From NCBI RefSeq assembly GCF_003240585.1, contig NZ_PCDP01000035.1:186001-250000 (forward strand): 64,000 bases of DNA, in the 5' to 3' direction. This document shows, in pieces, positions 8,304 through 17,335 of the stretch. This DNA is from Arminella tubonensis. Its GTDB lineage: Bacteria > Pseudomonadota > Alphaproteobacteria > Rhizobiales > Rhizobiaceae. The notes under the pieces were generated by a model. The model worked only from the letters and a program-made list of their open reading frames with translations. It was not told the DNA's origin and searched no databases. Position numbers and translations under genes: made by a program. Each line of letters begins with the position of its first letter. Positions within the stretch are counted from its first letter, which is position 1.

Positions 8304-8613
8304 GGCGAATCTCCTGGGTTTGAAGCACGGAGCAAATCGAGTGAAGGCTTGATCCCCGCTTTCGCAACTGCAATCGGACAAGGTCCGGGAAGATCGCTGC
8401 GCGAGGGGAGACCCATTGAAATTGGTCGAGGACTGCCGCAAACCATCCCGGTTGCGGTTGCCTCAAGGCGGGCCTTGGCGACGAGCGAAGACAATGTCGT
8501 GTTGGGGGTATTTTGGTGCTAACAGCCGGCGTCTATATCGACCAGACTGTCCCGGCTGACCGTTCGCGACCAACTCTCCACGCGACCAATTGCTTGTCGT
8601 GCGAGACCGCAGC
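8304..8613. other. Intergenic stretch upstream of the CheR-like gene
   Basis: About 310 bases between the CheR-like start and the stop of the next minus-strand gene. It must hold the CheR-like promoter. I see no convincing gene, repeat or terminator. Confidence 0.4.
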
Positions 8614-8994
8614 TCAAGCTATCGGAGGACGATGAAGAATTCGGGAAACGATGAAAACATGTTCCACGCACTCGGCGTTCGCCTCGATGTTCTTTTGGCG
8701 ATGGAGCGGAACGGCGGCGACCGAGGTCAGAATTGCAAGAATTGGGCAGGCCGCGCTGCAGCACCTTCGGCCACCGAACTTGCCACGGTGCCTGTCAGGG
8801 TCAGACGTCCCTACCTTGTTGACGCAGTCAACCTTGGCGACATGATAGGCGAAAACAGTCTTGTGGATCAGCAATTCGCTATGGTTATCTGTGGCAAATG
8901 CCTGGTGATGGGCACCCAAGTTGAAAGCGACCAGCGATAGGACCATCGCAAGTTTTATCAGGTCAAATACGAATGAAACGGTTCGCTTTCCCAT
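8614..8994 (-). CDS. Hypothetical exported or membrane-anchored protein
   Basis: A 126-residue open frame starting MGKRTVSFVFDLIKLAM. A hydrophobic N-terminal segment followed by Ala-x-Ala (QAFA) resembles a signal peptide. The rest has five cysteines, including CCSAAC, a possible metal or disulfide site. The ribosome-binding site is weak and the opposite strand is also open, so the gene is uncertain. No family recognised. It sits downstream of the GGDEF-EAL gene on the same strand. Confidence 0.4.
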   Translation of the reverse strand: MGKRTVSFVFDLIKLAMVLSLVAFNLGAHHQAFATDNHSELLIHKTVFAYHVAKVDCVNKVGTSDPDRHRGKFGGRRCCSAACPILAILTSVAAVPLHRQKNIEANAECVEHVFIVSRILHRPPIA

Positions 8995-9137
8995 GTCTCA
9001 TTTTTAGATTACCGCTAGATCGAGAGCAACGCATCACTCGGACATCTGCCTTAGGCCGAATTGGGTAACCGACCTACCCCTTGCTTTCGCTGCCACAGAA
9101 TATCAGTCGGAAACTGCTCGAATTCCTTCAGGTTCAC

Positions 9138-11351
9138 TCACCTTACGGGAGGGCTCGAGATTCCATTTCGGCCGATGTCGCTCGTCTCCGACATCGCCAA
9201 CAGGCTGGAAACGGCCTCGCCCGTCAGGGGTTTGGACAGCAAAAATCCCTGCATCTCGTCGCAGCCCAGCTTTCGGAGCAGAAGGTTTTGCTCAGCCGTT
9301 TCGATGCCTTCAGCCGTTGTTTTCAAGCCCTTTGCCCGTGCCAGTCCGATGATTGCTTCAACGATAGCTTCGCTGCCACCGGGCTTTCCGAAGCCGCTTA
9401 TGAAACAACGGTCGATTTTGATCCGATCGACATCAAGACTCTGCAGTCGCCCAAACGAAGAAAACCCGGTTCCGAAATCGTCTAGCGCGAACCTGATGCC
9501 CATCTCACGCATCGCGCCGATGTTCTTCTCGCACTGTCCGGTGTCATCAGTTAATGCGCTCTCCGTAATCTCAATCTCGAGCCTGCTTGGATCGAATTCA
9601 AGCCGATGCAACAACGCAGCGATCTGCAAGGGGTAGGCCGGACTGCGGAGTTCGATAGCCGAAGCGTTTACCGACAGCGACACCTCGTGCCATTGCTTCG
9701 CGGTTCGGCAGGCCTCTTCGACGATGGTCTTTCCGAGACGCTCGATCAGGCCGATTTCTTCCGCGACAGTGATGAAGACATCCGGCGGAATCATTCCTCT
9801 CGTCGGATGACGCCAACGGGCAAGTGCCTCGACGCTGGTTATTCGCTGTTCCAAGGCTGAGTAGACCGGTTGATAATGAACTTCGATCTGAGTGCGTGAT
9901 TCAACGGCGACGCGAAGGTCGCGCTCCAGATCCGCGCGCGCCTGAATGACGGCATCCATATGCGTGCCGAAAATCGCGAACTGGTTTCTTCCGGCCGACT
10001 TGGCGTGGTAAAGGGCGATATCGGCCCTTCGCGTGAGGTCGGCGCCATCGGGTCGATCCTTGTCAGTCATGGCAACACCGATGCTTAGGCCAATTAGAAC
10101 CGGCTGCCCGGCTATGTCGAAGGGCTCTCGAACGGCCGCTATCAACTTGCCGCATATTTCCTTGATGTCCGGCGCGGATACGCCTTCCAGCAGCACGGTG
10201 AACTCGTCACCCCCCAATCGCGCAACCATCGCGTCGCCAACGATTTCCTGAAGCCGCGAGGCCACCTGCATGATGACCTTGTCTCCTACCGCATGGCCGA
10301 GCGTGTCGTTGACATACTTGAAGCGGTCGAGGTCGAGGAAAAGCACCGAAACGCGATTTGACGCCGCAGCGCCAAGAGCCGATTTTAGCCGTTGATTGAA
10401 TGTCGCACGGTTCGGAAGTCCGGTCAGCGTGTCATGGTGCGCAAGGTGGCTAAGCTTGGCTTGGCTTTCAGCCAGCTTCATCGAACGGCGCCAAATAATC
10501 GCGCTCAACGCGCTCACGCCTCCAAGAAGGACGAAGGCAGACAAGGCAAGCACGGGCTCGAGCGTTGCCCGGACGCCGGCGCCTGGTTCGAACGGCGTCC
10601 AGGTCAGATAGCCGATTGGACCCGATGTTCCGACAAGAGCCGAACTGGAAAGCTCATCGGCATCCTTTGCGCTCCAGGCAAAACGCATGTTTTGGAAGAG
10701 ATACTCACGTTCCAGCATTGTCAGGAAATTCCCATCGAGGTAGCGCACCGCAATATGGAGCACCTCAGTGCCTGGGACCTGTTCGACCTTGCCGCTGTCG
10801 GACACGATCGGCTTGACGCTGAGGATCGCCGGATGGCCGTGGACGGTCGTCAGGTCGCTTTCGCCAATGCTGAGAACCTGGTCCGTTATCCCGGTTTTAT
10901 CGCCGCGCGCCAGCCGTTCCTGAAGTTTCGCGATGAGCGGAGCCGCTTGCGGTTGAACGTCCTTGTAGGCCGCGCCCTCGTCGGGCTCGTCGATCAAGAA
11001 CGAAAAGATGGGCTCACCATCGGACCTGACGACAAATGCGCCGTCGTGTCGAAAGTAGGTATGCGTCCAGCTTCCGAGATTGGCGTCGATCCACTCCTTG
11101 TCGATGGTTCCCGTCACCGCCTTGACGGCATCGTCCCAGACAGTGGCACTCTCCTGATCATGCGCGACGTTTGCCCTCAACTTCGAAACGACGAGTTCGA
11201 CCAATTGCTTCTGTCGAGCAATCGCAGCGATGTCGGTCTGCTTCGTGGACCATCGCATCGTGCCAAAAATAGCTGCAACGATGAGAACCGTGACAGCAAA
11301 CGGCATGACGAGCTTCAGAACGAGCGATACTGGTTTACCTGAGTGACCCAT
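9138..11351 (-). CDS. Membrane GGDEF-EAL c-di-GMP enzyme with CHASE4-type sensor
   Basis: A 737-residue protein. Transmembrane helix 1 (residues about 8-32) and helix 2 (about 268-290) flank a periplasmic domain of about 235 residues resembling CHASE4. A GGDEF domain follows (about 305-470) with an intact RLGGDEF motif and no obvious RxxD inhibitory site just before it. The EAL domain (about 490-730) keeps VEALARW, EITESAL, DDFGTGFSS, the IKID lysine and AEGIETAEQ. Both cyclase and phosphodiesterase signatures are therefore intact, so either activity is possible. It probably adjusts c-di-GMP, and so motility or exopolysaccharide, to an external signal. A GGAAGG site precedes ATG 11351. Confidence 0.93.
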   Translation of the reverse strand: MGHSGKPVSLVLKLVMPFAVTVLIVAAIFGTMRWSTKQTDIAAIARQKQLVELVVSKLRANVAHDQESATVWDDAVKAVTGTIDKEWIDANLGSWTHTYFRHDGAFVVRSDGEPIFSFLIDEPDEGAAYKDVQPQAAPLIAKLQERLARGDKTGITDQVLSIGESDLTTVHGHPAILSVKPIVSDSGKVEQVPGTEVLHIAVRYLDGNFLTMLEREYLFQNMRFAWSAKDADELSSSALVGTSGPIGYLTWTPFEPGAGVRATLEPVLALSAFVLLGGVSALSAIIWRRSMKLAESQAKLSHLAHHDTLTGLPNRATFNQRLKSALGAAASNRVSVLFLDLDRFKYVNDTLGHAVGDKVIMQVASRLQEIVGDAMVARLGGDEFTVLLEGVSAPDIKEICGKLIAAVREPFDIAGQPVLIGLSIGVAMTDKDRPDGADLTRRADIALYHAKSAGRNQFAIFGTHMDAVIQARADLERDLRVAVESRTQIEVHYQPVYSALEQRITSVEALARWRHPTRGMIPPDVFITVAEEIGLIERLGKTIVEEACRTAKQWHEVSLSVNASAIELRSPAYPLQIAALLHRLEFDPSRLEIEITESALTDDTGQCEKNIGAMREMGIRFALDDFGTGFSSFGRLQSLDVDRIKIDRCFISGFGKPGGSEAIVEAIIGLARAKGLKTTAEGIETAEQNLLLRKLGCDEMQGFLLSKPLTGEAVSSLLAMSETSDIGRNGISSPPVR

Positions 11352-11491
11352 GGGACCTTCCGACCGTGTCTTCGCCTCCTTCGTACCAATTACAGGTTAA
11401 GGCGTTGCGAACATGCACGCAACGCCACCCCAACTTTTCCCAGCCCGACATTTCCATTGTGGAATCGAATGCCAAGTGCTCGTCTTGCGGC

Positions 11492-12337
11492 CTAGCGCGT
11501 GCCGTAAACCACCTTGGCGGTCGAAAGCATGCGCACCTGACCGTCGCGCGCAGACTGCTTCGCCAACCCGAGAACCTCATCGCGGATAAGTGCCTGGGTC
11601 GCCGCGTCTGCTTTCGATAGTCCGGCCACGACAGGCGCTGCGACATCCGTCATGAAATCCCAATAGCGCTCGGGGCTCTCGTGGATCATCGTCGACGAGA
11701 TTTCTTCCTCGCCAATATCGCGCAGCCCGGCCTTCGCGAATGCCGCCGAAATGAAGCCATCCGGCGCGCAACGGAACAACCCGGGCGAACCGCTCGGCGG
11801 TGGTGGTATCTCCACGTGGCGGGCGATCGGACCCATGATGGTCGTCGCCCACGGGTTCTTATCCGGAGCGCTCCAGACGGCTGCACAAATGCGCGCACCG
11901 GGCTTCGCCACCCGCGAGAATTCCTTGAGAGCCATGGCAATGTCCGGAAAGAACATGAAGCCAAATCGGCAGAGGACCGCATTGAAGCTGGCGTCGGTGA
12001 GCGGCAGATCGCCAGCGTCACAAACTCTGGTCTTGAAATTTCGAAGGCCCCGGCGACGCGCATTTTCTGCCGCCACCATCAGCATCCGCTCCGAGAGGTC
12101 GGTAATCGTCACCTCGCCATTCGGTATCAAAGCCGCAGCCGTCAGACCCGGCTCGCCAGTTCCCGCAGCCACATCGAGCACGTTGAAGCCGTCCTTGATC
12201 TCGGCATGGCGGATCATCGCCTCGCCGAAGGGCGCCAACCATCCCAGAACCAGATTATCCCACCTCTTCCAGCCTGACGAAAATTTGTCCCATGTTTCAC
12301 GCTGTTGATCTCGAATGCGGTCGCGGTCCAATGACAT
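11492..12337 (-). CDS. Class I SAM-dependent methyltransferase (UbiE-like)
   Basis: A 281-residue methyltransferase. SAM motif I is LDVAAGTGEPGL (about residues 55-66), the acidic loop is TDLSERML, and FGFMFFPDIAMALKEFSRVA follows, as in the UbiE/COQ5 and Methyltransf_11 groups. The substrate is not identifiable; being outside a quinone or lipid operon makes ubiquinone methylation unlikely. The GGAGGAG site lies only two bases from ATG 12343 but eight bases from ATG 12337, so the latter is the better start. Confidence 0.85.
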   Translation of the reverse strand: MSLDRDRIRDQQRETWDKFSSGWKRWDNLVLGWLAPFGEAMIRHAEIKDGFNVLDVAAGTGEPGLTAAALIPNGEVTITDLSERMLMVAAENARRRGLRNFKTRVCDAGDLPLTDASFNAVLCRFGFMFFPDIAMALKEFSRVAKPGARICAAVWSAPDKNPWATTIMGPIARHVEIPPPPSGSPGLFRCAPDGFISAAFAKAGLRDIGEEEISSTMIHESPERYWDFMTDVAAPVVAGLSKADAATQALIRDEVLGLAKQSARDGQVRMLSTAKVVYGTR

Positions 12338-12723
12338 CGACATCTCTCCTCCGTGATGCGCAGATGCAGGTGGGATCGGCGGAGTATGAGCCTGTTATGT
12401 TGGAAATCAACAATCCTGATGGAAACATGGCGCACCGCTGGATGTTGCCTTCAGTACTCGAAGCGATCGGCTTCAGGGCATTGGGCTAGCGCCAGGCCAC
12501 TCTGTTGCTGGACGCGGGACCGCTGCAGCAAGCCACCACATCGATAGCTGAAGCCCGCTCGGCAACTGCGGAACTTAGACCCGTTGGCTCGCCTTAACGA
12601 TATCTTAACGGCGATATCAACCGTTTTCGGCACATAGGAACGAGTTTATCTATTTTATCAAACACTACTTAAGAGGGTTCTGACAAACAAAGAGCTCAGA
12701 AGAAGCTCTGGTTTCAACGAGGC
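12338..12723. other. Intergenic region between divergent genes
   Basis: About 385 bases between the methyltransferase and the VWA gene. It must contain both promoters. A short plus-strand frame (12364-12489) has no ribosome-binding site or recognisable family. The last 130 bases are AT-rich, which suits a promoter for the VWA gene. No repeat or RNA seen. Confidence 0.4.
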
Positions 12724-13950
12724 ATGCCAATGTCTATCGCCCGCGTCTTGCACCCCATTCTTGAACGTCTCGTTTCAAATCGAGGCGGAAATTTCGGCAT
12801 CATGACGGCGTTGGTACTGCCTGTCCTGTTGGGTGCAGGCGGCATTGCCGTCGATGTCACAAATGAGTTTCTTGCACAGCGCCAGCTTGAACAGGCGACC
12901 GACGCGGCGGCTCTTGCTGCCGCCACCGCATTGGCAAGCGGAACATCCACGATTGCCGAGGCGCAAACGCTTGCGGCCAACTTTGTCGCCGGCCAGATGT
13001 CGAACTATGCCACTGCAAGCGAACTTGCCGCCATCAAAGCAGGGACAACGGCGACGGCCGCCCAGACATCGACCGGAACCGGCAGCAAAACCTACACCGT
13101 CAAGGTGCAGGCATCCTATGGCGTCGCCTTGAATGGGCTGACCCAACTGGTCGGGCCAAAGACGGCGACGGTGGGCGCCTCCAGCTCTACGACCAGCCAG
13201 TCCGCCAGCAAGAACGCGATGTCGATGTATGTCGTGCTGGACCGCTCGGGGTCAATGTCATTCGTTACCGACGTCGTTCAATCGTTGACCACAAAATGTA
13301 TGAACTTCACAAGGGACAATTGGGTAGACCCCCCGATCATTCCGACGACCAAGCCCTGCTATGTAAACAAGAGCGCGGCACTCAAGCTGGCCGCCGCCAC
13401 GCTCCTTGACCAGCTCGACGCTGCCGAAGCAGCCGACACGACGGATACGCTTGTTCGAACCGGCGCGGTTTCCTTCACCGATACGATGCAAACGACGCAA
13501 GACATTGCATGGGGCACGGCAGGCGTCCGGACTTACGTCAGCAACATCCCTGCTTATCCGACCGGTGGAACTGACATGACAACTGCGATGAGCACGGCCT
13601 ACCAGGCCTTGATGGACGCCAAGGAAACCACCAACCAGTCGAGCAAAGGCAACACCACGTTCTCAAAATACATCGTCCTGATGACGGACGGCGAAAACAC
13701 CGGGAAGAGCAGCAACTGGAACAAGGCGCTGGATGACGCCACGCTAACCACCTGCACTAGCGCAAAGGCGGCGGGCGTTACGATTTACACCGTGGCTTTC
13801 ATGGCGCCGGCGAACGGAAAGGCGCTCCTGCTGTCATGCGCTGGGTCCGCCAGCAACTACTATGCCGCCGACGACATGGCGTCCCTCGTCGCTGCGTTCA
13901 AAGACATCGGCCAGAAAGCCGCTGATCAGAGCACCCGTCTGACGAACTAG
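12724..13950 (+). CDS. TadE/TadG-like protein with von Willebrand factor A domain
   Basis: A 408-residue protein. Residues about 15-50 form the TadE/G-type N-terminus: NRGGNFGIMTALVLPVLLGA is a membrane helix, followed by DVTNEFLAQRQLEQATDAAA, the classical Tad pattern. An Ala/Thr-rich stalk leads to a VWA domain from about residue 165 with a complete metal-ion-dependent adhesion site: DRSGSMS, the GGTDMTTAM threonine and LMTDGEN. In other rhizobia such proteins are minor pilins or surface adhesins linked to Tad/Flp pili, but no tad secretion genes are nearby, so it may use a distant system. The exact start (12724 or 12730) is unclear. Confidence 0.85.
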   Translation: MPMSIARVLHPILERLVSNRGGNFGIMTALVLPVLLGAGGIAVDVTNEFLAQRQLEQATDAAALAAATALASGTSTIAEAQTLAANFVAGQMSNYATASELAAIKAGTTATAAQTSTGTGSKTYTVKVQASYGVALNGLTQLVGPKTATVGASSSTTSQSASKNAMSMYVVLDRSGSMSFVTDVVQSLTTKCMNFTRDNWVDPPIIPTTKPCYVNKSAALKLAAATLLDQLDAAEAADTTDTLVRTGAVSFTDTMQTTQDIAWGTAGVRTYVSNIPAYPTGGTDMTTAMSTAYQALMDAKETTNQSSKGNTTFSKYIVLMTDGENTGKSSNWNKALDDATLTTCTSAKAAGVTIYTVAFMAPANGKALLLSCAGSASNYYAADDMASLVAAFKDIGQKAADQSTRLTN

Positions 13951-14108
13951 CGCCCAAATTGCAGGTGCATTCAGCGCTGCCGCCGATCTATTCGGCGGCC
14001 GTCCTGTCCGCAGATCGTTGAACCGCGCCAAAACTCTCGCTCGCTCCAAATCCGTGCGACGGAACTTTTTGTTACATTCATGGTTTTAATCTCTCAGGAG
14101 GAAGAACC

Positions 14109-14387
14109 ATGACAAACGATTTCAATCGACCAAATCCCGATTTGCGAACGACGCCAATCCGCGACCGCTCTCCATGGACAATGTGGGCCAGCGTGGCTGC
14201 TGCCATCGTAGTCCTGGCATTGGCTTGGTCTTATTGGCCGCGCACGAGTGCCCCGCCGGTCACGGCACCGGCCGAAACATCCACAACGCAGCCACCGGCC
14301 ACCACGACAGCACCCGCAACGCCGCCAGCAACAACCACTGCGCCCGCAACGCCGGCTCCCGCGCCAGCTCCAGCTCCTGCGCAATAA
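14109..14387 (+). CDS. Small single-pass protein with Pro/Ala/Thr repeats
   Basis: A 92-residue protein: a polar N-terminus, one membrane helix (WASVAAAIVVLALAWSYW) and a tail of low complexity in which PPATTTAPAT occurs twice, with a third, shorter copy ahead of them, before the tail ends in alternating Ala-Pro. The strong AGGAGG site at 14096-14101 and the clean reading frame support a real gene. The tail probably spans the periplasm. Function unknown; the tail may expand or contract by slippage. Confidence 0.6.
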   Translation: MTNDFNRPNPDLRTTPIRDRSPWTMWASVAAAIVVLALAWSYWPRTSAPPVTAPAETSTTQPPATTTAPATPPATTTAPATPAPAPAPAPAQ

Positions 14388-14574
14388 AAAATAGAGCCGC
14401 CAGAGATGGCGGCCTCCTCAACCTACCTGCCGGCATCCATCCCGCAACGATGCCGGCAGATGGAAGCTGTCGACTGTTGTCTTCATTGGGAACGTTATAG
14501 CGGCGAAGCAAAACAGCAGCGAACGCCCAGCCCGCATGGCTGGCGAAAAATCTATTGCAAATTGACGATACCCA

Positions 14575-15042
14575 TCAGCGGCGATTCAAGTAAGTTATTG
14601 AAATCGTTAGAGCTCGGCGATTATCGCGATTCGGTGCGAGCCGCACGATGACGTCTAGGCTCAGTCCCGCTTCGAAAGCCACCATCTTGTTGGTTTCGTT
14701 AAAATAGCGAGGCGTTACCGTGTAGGTGTAATCGCCGAACTCCGGCGAGAGACCCTGGTGGTCCTGTCCCGGTACATGAAGCCATCTGAATTTGTGGATC
14801 GGCGCGTTCATTGTCGAATTCTCGGCTTCGGACGGGTCGCGCGCGTGCTGATCCGGATGTTCGAACTGAAGATCGTTTATCAGGTAGTACGCTTCGCGAG
14901 TTGGCGGCTTCACTTTGATGGTGAAGCCGGCGAGGCCCTTTTTGGCCGAATCCGTCAGAACGTCGAATGCGAGGAGCGTCTTTGCGTCCCCGCGATGCGC
15001 CGCAATGGAAACCGCGTCGTTCTTAGCACCTGCAACAGCCAT
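14575..15042 (-). pseudogene. Truncated phospholipase D-like gene, N-terminal domain only
   Basis: The first 130 residues match the N-terminal domain I remember from large bacterial phospholipase D-like proteins: HRGDAKTLLAFDVL, KGLAGFTIKVKPP, YYLINDLQF, NAPIHKFRWLHVPG and FGDYTYTVTPRYF. In those proteins this beta-rich domain is followed by about 400 residues with two HxK catalytic motifs. Here the frame ends at residue 155 with unrelated sequence, and I find no HxK continuation in other frames downstream. A good GGGAGGG site and intact start suggest a formerly working gene cut by deletion or rearrangement near 14640. A stand-alone small protein is an alternative. Confidence 0.6.
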
Positions 15043-15423
15043 GGCATTTCCCTCCCAAGAAGCGCCCAGACGCGTCCGCGCGGCAAACGTGCCCCGTCAT
15101 AGCTCGGTTGAATCTAAAGCATATGATTGCGTATCTATTATTACAGTTGTATTTCCAGCACGGCAGCACTGAGGTTCACCGCAAAGCGAACGACTACGAG
15201 TCGCATTCGCCGCTCGGACCGTCTCAGCATCCGTCGATAAAACTCGGGCGTCCTCCACACAACTCGGCACTTTTGGCTCGGTTCTAGGAAAGCCAGCACG
15301 CGTTGCTTGCCACAACGATACTCGCTCACGTTGATCGATCTTGATAGCTGCCCGATATTACTACTTCAACTTTATCGAGCATATGCTACAGTCTGGCGTT
15401 CGCTTTACGGTCGGGGGGTCGAT
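15043..15423. other. Intergenic region, promoter of the secreted-hydrolase cluster
   Basis: About 380 bases between the phospholipase remnant and the second lyase. It is AT-richer near 15110-15150 and 15320-15400. It presumably drives the four-gene cluster to the right. I find no gene or clear operator. Confidence 0.4.
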
Positions 15424-16527
15424 ATGCGTGCCAGCCTTCTGTTCATACCATGCTTCTTGGTTTCGGGTCTGGCGATGGCCGCCGATCTGAACGACAATTT
15501 CGATGTCAAGACGTTGAACAAGTCCAAGTGGACAGAGCAGGAAATACTGCCCCGTCAATGGGATTTCATCTCGCCTGGCCGATGTGGAGCATCCGCCATC
15601 GACGTCGTGGTGCAGGCGGGTGACAACGGCGACAAATGCGAAGACGACTGCCAGCGCGCCGAAATCCGAACCATCAAAACTTCCTGGCCCACGTTCGGCG
15701 ACGAGGTCTGGTATCAATTCAGCTTCCGAATAAACGGCGACGTGCCGCCGACAGGCAGTGCCAGATCGGTGATCGGGCAATGGAAGGGACCTGGCGACGG
15801 CAGCCCCATGGTCGCTCAGCGCTTCGACAACGGCGTGTTCCACATAACGGTCCAGGACAACGAGGTACGACGCGTCGTCGCCAAGGCGGAGGGCGATCCG
15901 GACGCGCTCGTCGCAGCGCAGGCGGCTCTCCGTAAGCTCAATCCGCTTGACGAAAAGGTCGTCAGCGGGATCAGGACGTTGCAATCGCTCGATCTTCTCA
16001 CCAAGTCGCAGCCCGCGCTGGCCCAGCAGTTTTTCAAGGAGGACCTTCTCAAGACGCTGAAGCCGGAAGCGCCCGCAGCCAATTCACAACAGCTGTCGGA
16101 CACTCTCGGCATCGCCGATACCGCCGTCGTCTCACAGTTCAGCGCGCTGTCCTTCGTGGCCGAACCTGAAAAATACTTCGGCAACGCAGATATCACGATC
16201 GAGCCGGAGGCAAACCGTCCGCTACCCGACCCGCGCAAAGGGTGGGTGGACATGATGTACCGGATAAAGCCCGGCCGTACTGACAACGAGTATGGTCCGC
16301 AAACTCCCGGCGAGGTCGATATATGGGCCAACGGCCAGAAGATCGTCTCGGTCCGCGGCAACATCGGCGCGACGTTGAAAAGCAGCGCTAAGCTTCCGCT
16401 CAGTGGTCCGTATTTCAAATTCGGCACCTACAGGCTGCGCATACCAGGGACGTTCCACTTCCAATTCGACGAGTTCTCGCAGTCTTCGGCGGAGCCGGGT
16501 TTGGCGAAACTCTGCGCGGCGCAGTGA
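15424..16527 (+). CDS. Secreted polysaccharide lyase-like protein, diverged copy
   Basis: A 367-residue protein with a signal peptide (MRASLLFIPCFLVSGLAMA). The mature start DLNDNFDVKTLNKSKW and the blocks CQRAEIRTIK, DEVWYQFSFRI, VIGQWKGPG and SGPYFKFGTYR match the same jelly-roll lyase family as the gene at 1606. Compared with that gene it has an insertion of about 85 residues (roughly residues 155-240) rich in Leu, Ala and Lys. The gene stops five bases before the DUF1353 gene, so they are likely cotranscribed. The start at 15424 is supported by the signal peptide. Confidence 0.7.
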   Translation: MRASLLFIPCFLVSGLAMAADLNDNFDVKTLNKSKWTEQEILPRQWDFISPGRCGASAIDVVVQAGDNGDKCEDDCQRAEIRTIKTSWPTFGDEVWYQFSFRINGDVPPTGSARSVIGQWKGPGDGSPMVAQRFDNGVFHITVQDNEVRRVVAKAEGDPDALVAAQAALRKLNPLDEKVVSGIRTLQSLDLLTKSQPALAQQFFKEDLLKTLKPEAPAANSQQLSDTLGIADTAVVSQFSALSFVAEPEKYFGNADITIEPEANRPLPDPRKGWVDMMYRIKPGRTDNEYGPQTPGEVDIWANGQKIVSVRGNIGATLKSSAKLPLSGPYFKFGTYRLRIPGTFHFQFDEFSQSSAEPGLAKLCAAQ

Positions 16528-16531
16528 CGCG

Positions 16532-17296
16532 ATGCGGGCGGGGAGCTTTACAATCGCTTGGTCGGCACTGTCCATCATGTTCCGCCCGCTGGGCGTTCTC
16601 GCGATGGCCGCCATCATCATGCTATCGGCATGCACGACAATCAGTTTCGACGAGCTGCCGCCCGGCAAGTTTACCGGAAGTCTCTTTGTCATGTGGGTCG
16701 GCGAAGGCGGATCGTCGGGTGACGGTAAGTTCGTATTCGTACCGGATCCCTCCGACCGCCTCACCTTCCAGCGAGGTGGAACCGGACCGGGTCAGACCAT
16801 CGTACCGGGCGTCATGTATACCGACGGCGGATCGATCCCGCAGGTCTTCCAAGTCTTCCGCGGGCTTCATCCGTGGGGATACGCGCCCGCATACGTCGTT
16901 CACGACTGGCTGTTCACTGCTCATCAGTGCCTTAGCGACGGCCGCACGGACAAGGACTACCGGGCGCTCTCGGACGTCGACTTCGATAACTCCGCGAACA
17001 TCCTTGGCGAGGCTATTCAGGCCTTAATCAAACAGCGGCAGGTATCTCGCGACGACGTCGCAGGCAGCGCCATCACGGCCGCTGTCGCCAGCCCGATCGC
17101 GCGGAATTCATGGAACAAGAAGGGGGCGTGCGCCGACGACGAGGTGACGGAAGCCGACCTGCGGGAGATCGAGAAGGCGGTGCCCGGCTCGACCACTCGA
17201 GAGGCGCGCCGGAGAAACCTCGACATCGCAGCCGGCGCCAAGAACCTCCGTCGGGCTTCAAGGGCGAGGCTCGTTACCAGAGTCAGCCTGCAATGA
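16532..17296 (+). CDS. DUF1353 domain lipoprotein
   Basis: About 254 residues. A hydrophobic segment ends in the lipobox LSAC (Cys about 34 from this start, 19 if ATG 16577 is used), so the product is probably a lipoprotein. The mature part carries the DUF1353 pattern: MYTDGGSIPQVFQVF, then GYAPAYVVHDWLFTAHQ, with conserved Asp-Gly, Pro and His-Asp residues. The domain occurs in phage and bacterial proteins and has no established activity, though the conserved His/Asp suggest metal binding or hydrolysis. It lies in the tight run of exported hydrolase genes. Confidence 0.75.
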   Translation: MRAGSFTIAWSALSIMFRPLGVLAMAAIIMLSACTTISFDELPPGKFTGSLFVMWVGEGGSSGDGKFVFVPDPSDRLTFQRGGTGPGQTIVPGVMYTDGGSIPQVFQVFRGLHPWGYAPAYVVHDWLFTAHQCLSDGRTDKDYRALSDVDFDNSANILGEAIQALIKQRQVSRDDVAGSAITAAVASPIARNSWNKKGACADDEVTEADLREIEKAVPGSTTREARRRNLDIAAGAKNLRRASRARLVTRVSLQ

Positions 17297-17335
17297 TTAA
17301 AATCGGTCTCGTGCGACCAACGAAAGGAGCACCCC

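Noticed and set aside
10392..11342. A 316-codon frame opposite the GGDEF-EAL gene
   Set aside because: The minus strand has full catalytic motifs; the plus-strand product has none.
12292..12489. A 65-codon plus-strand frame in the methyltransferase/VWA intergenic region
   Set aside because: Overlaps the methyltransferase start, lacks a ribosome-binding site and resembles no family.
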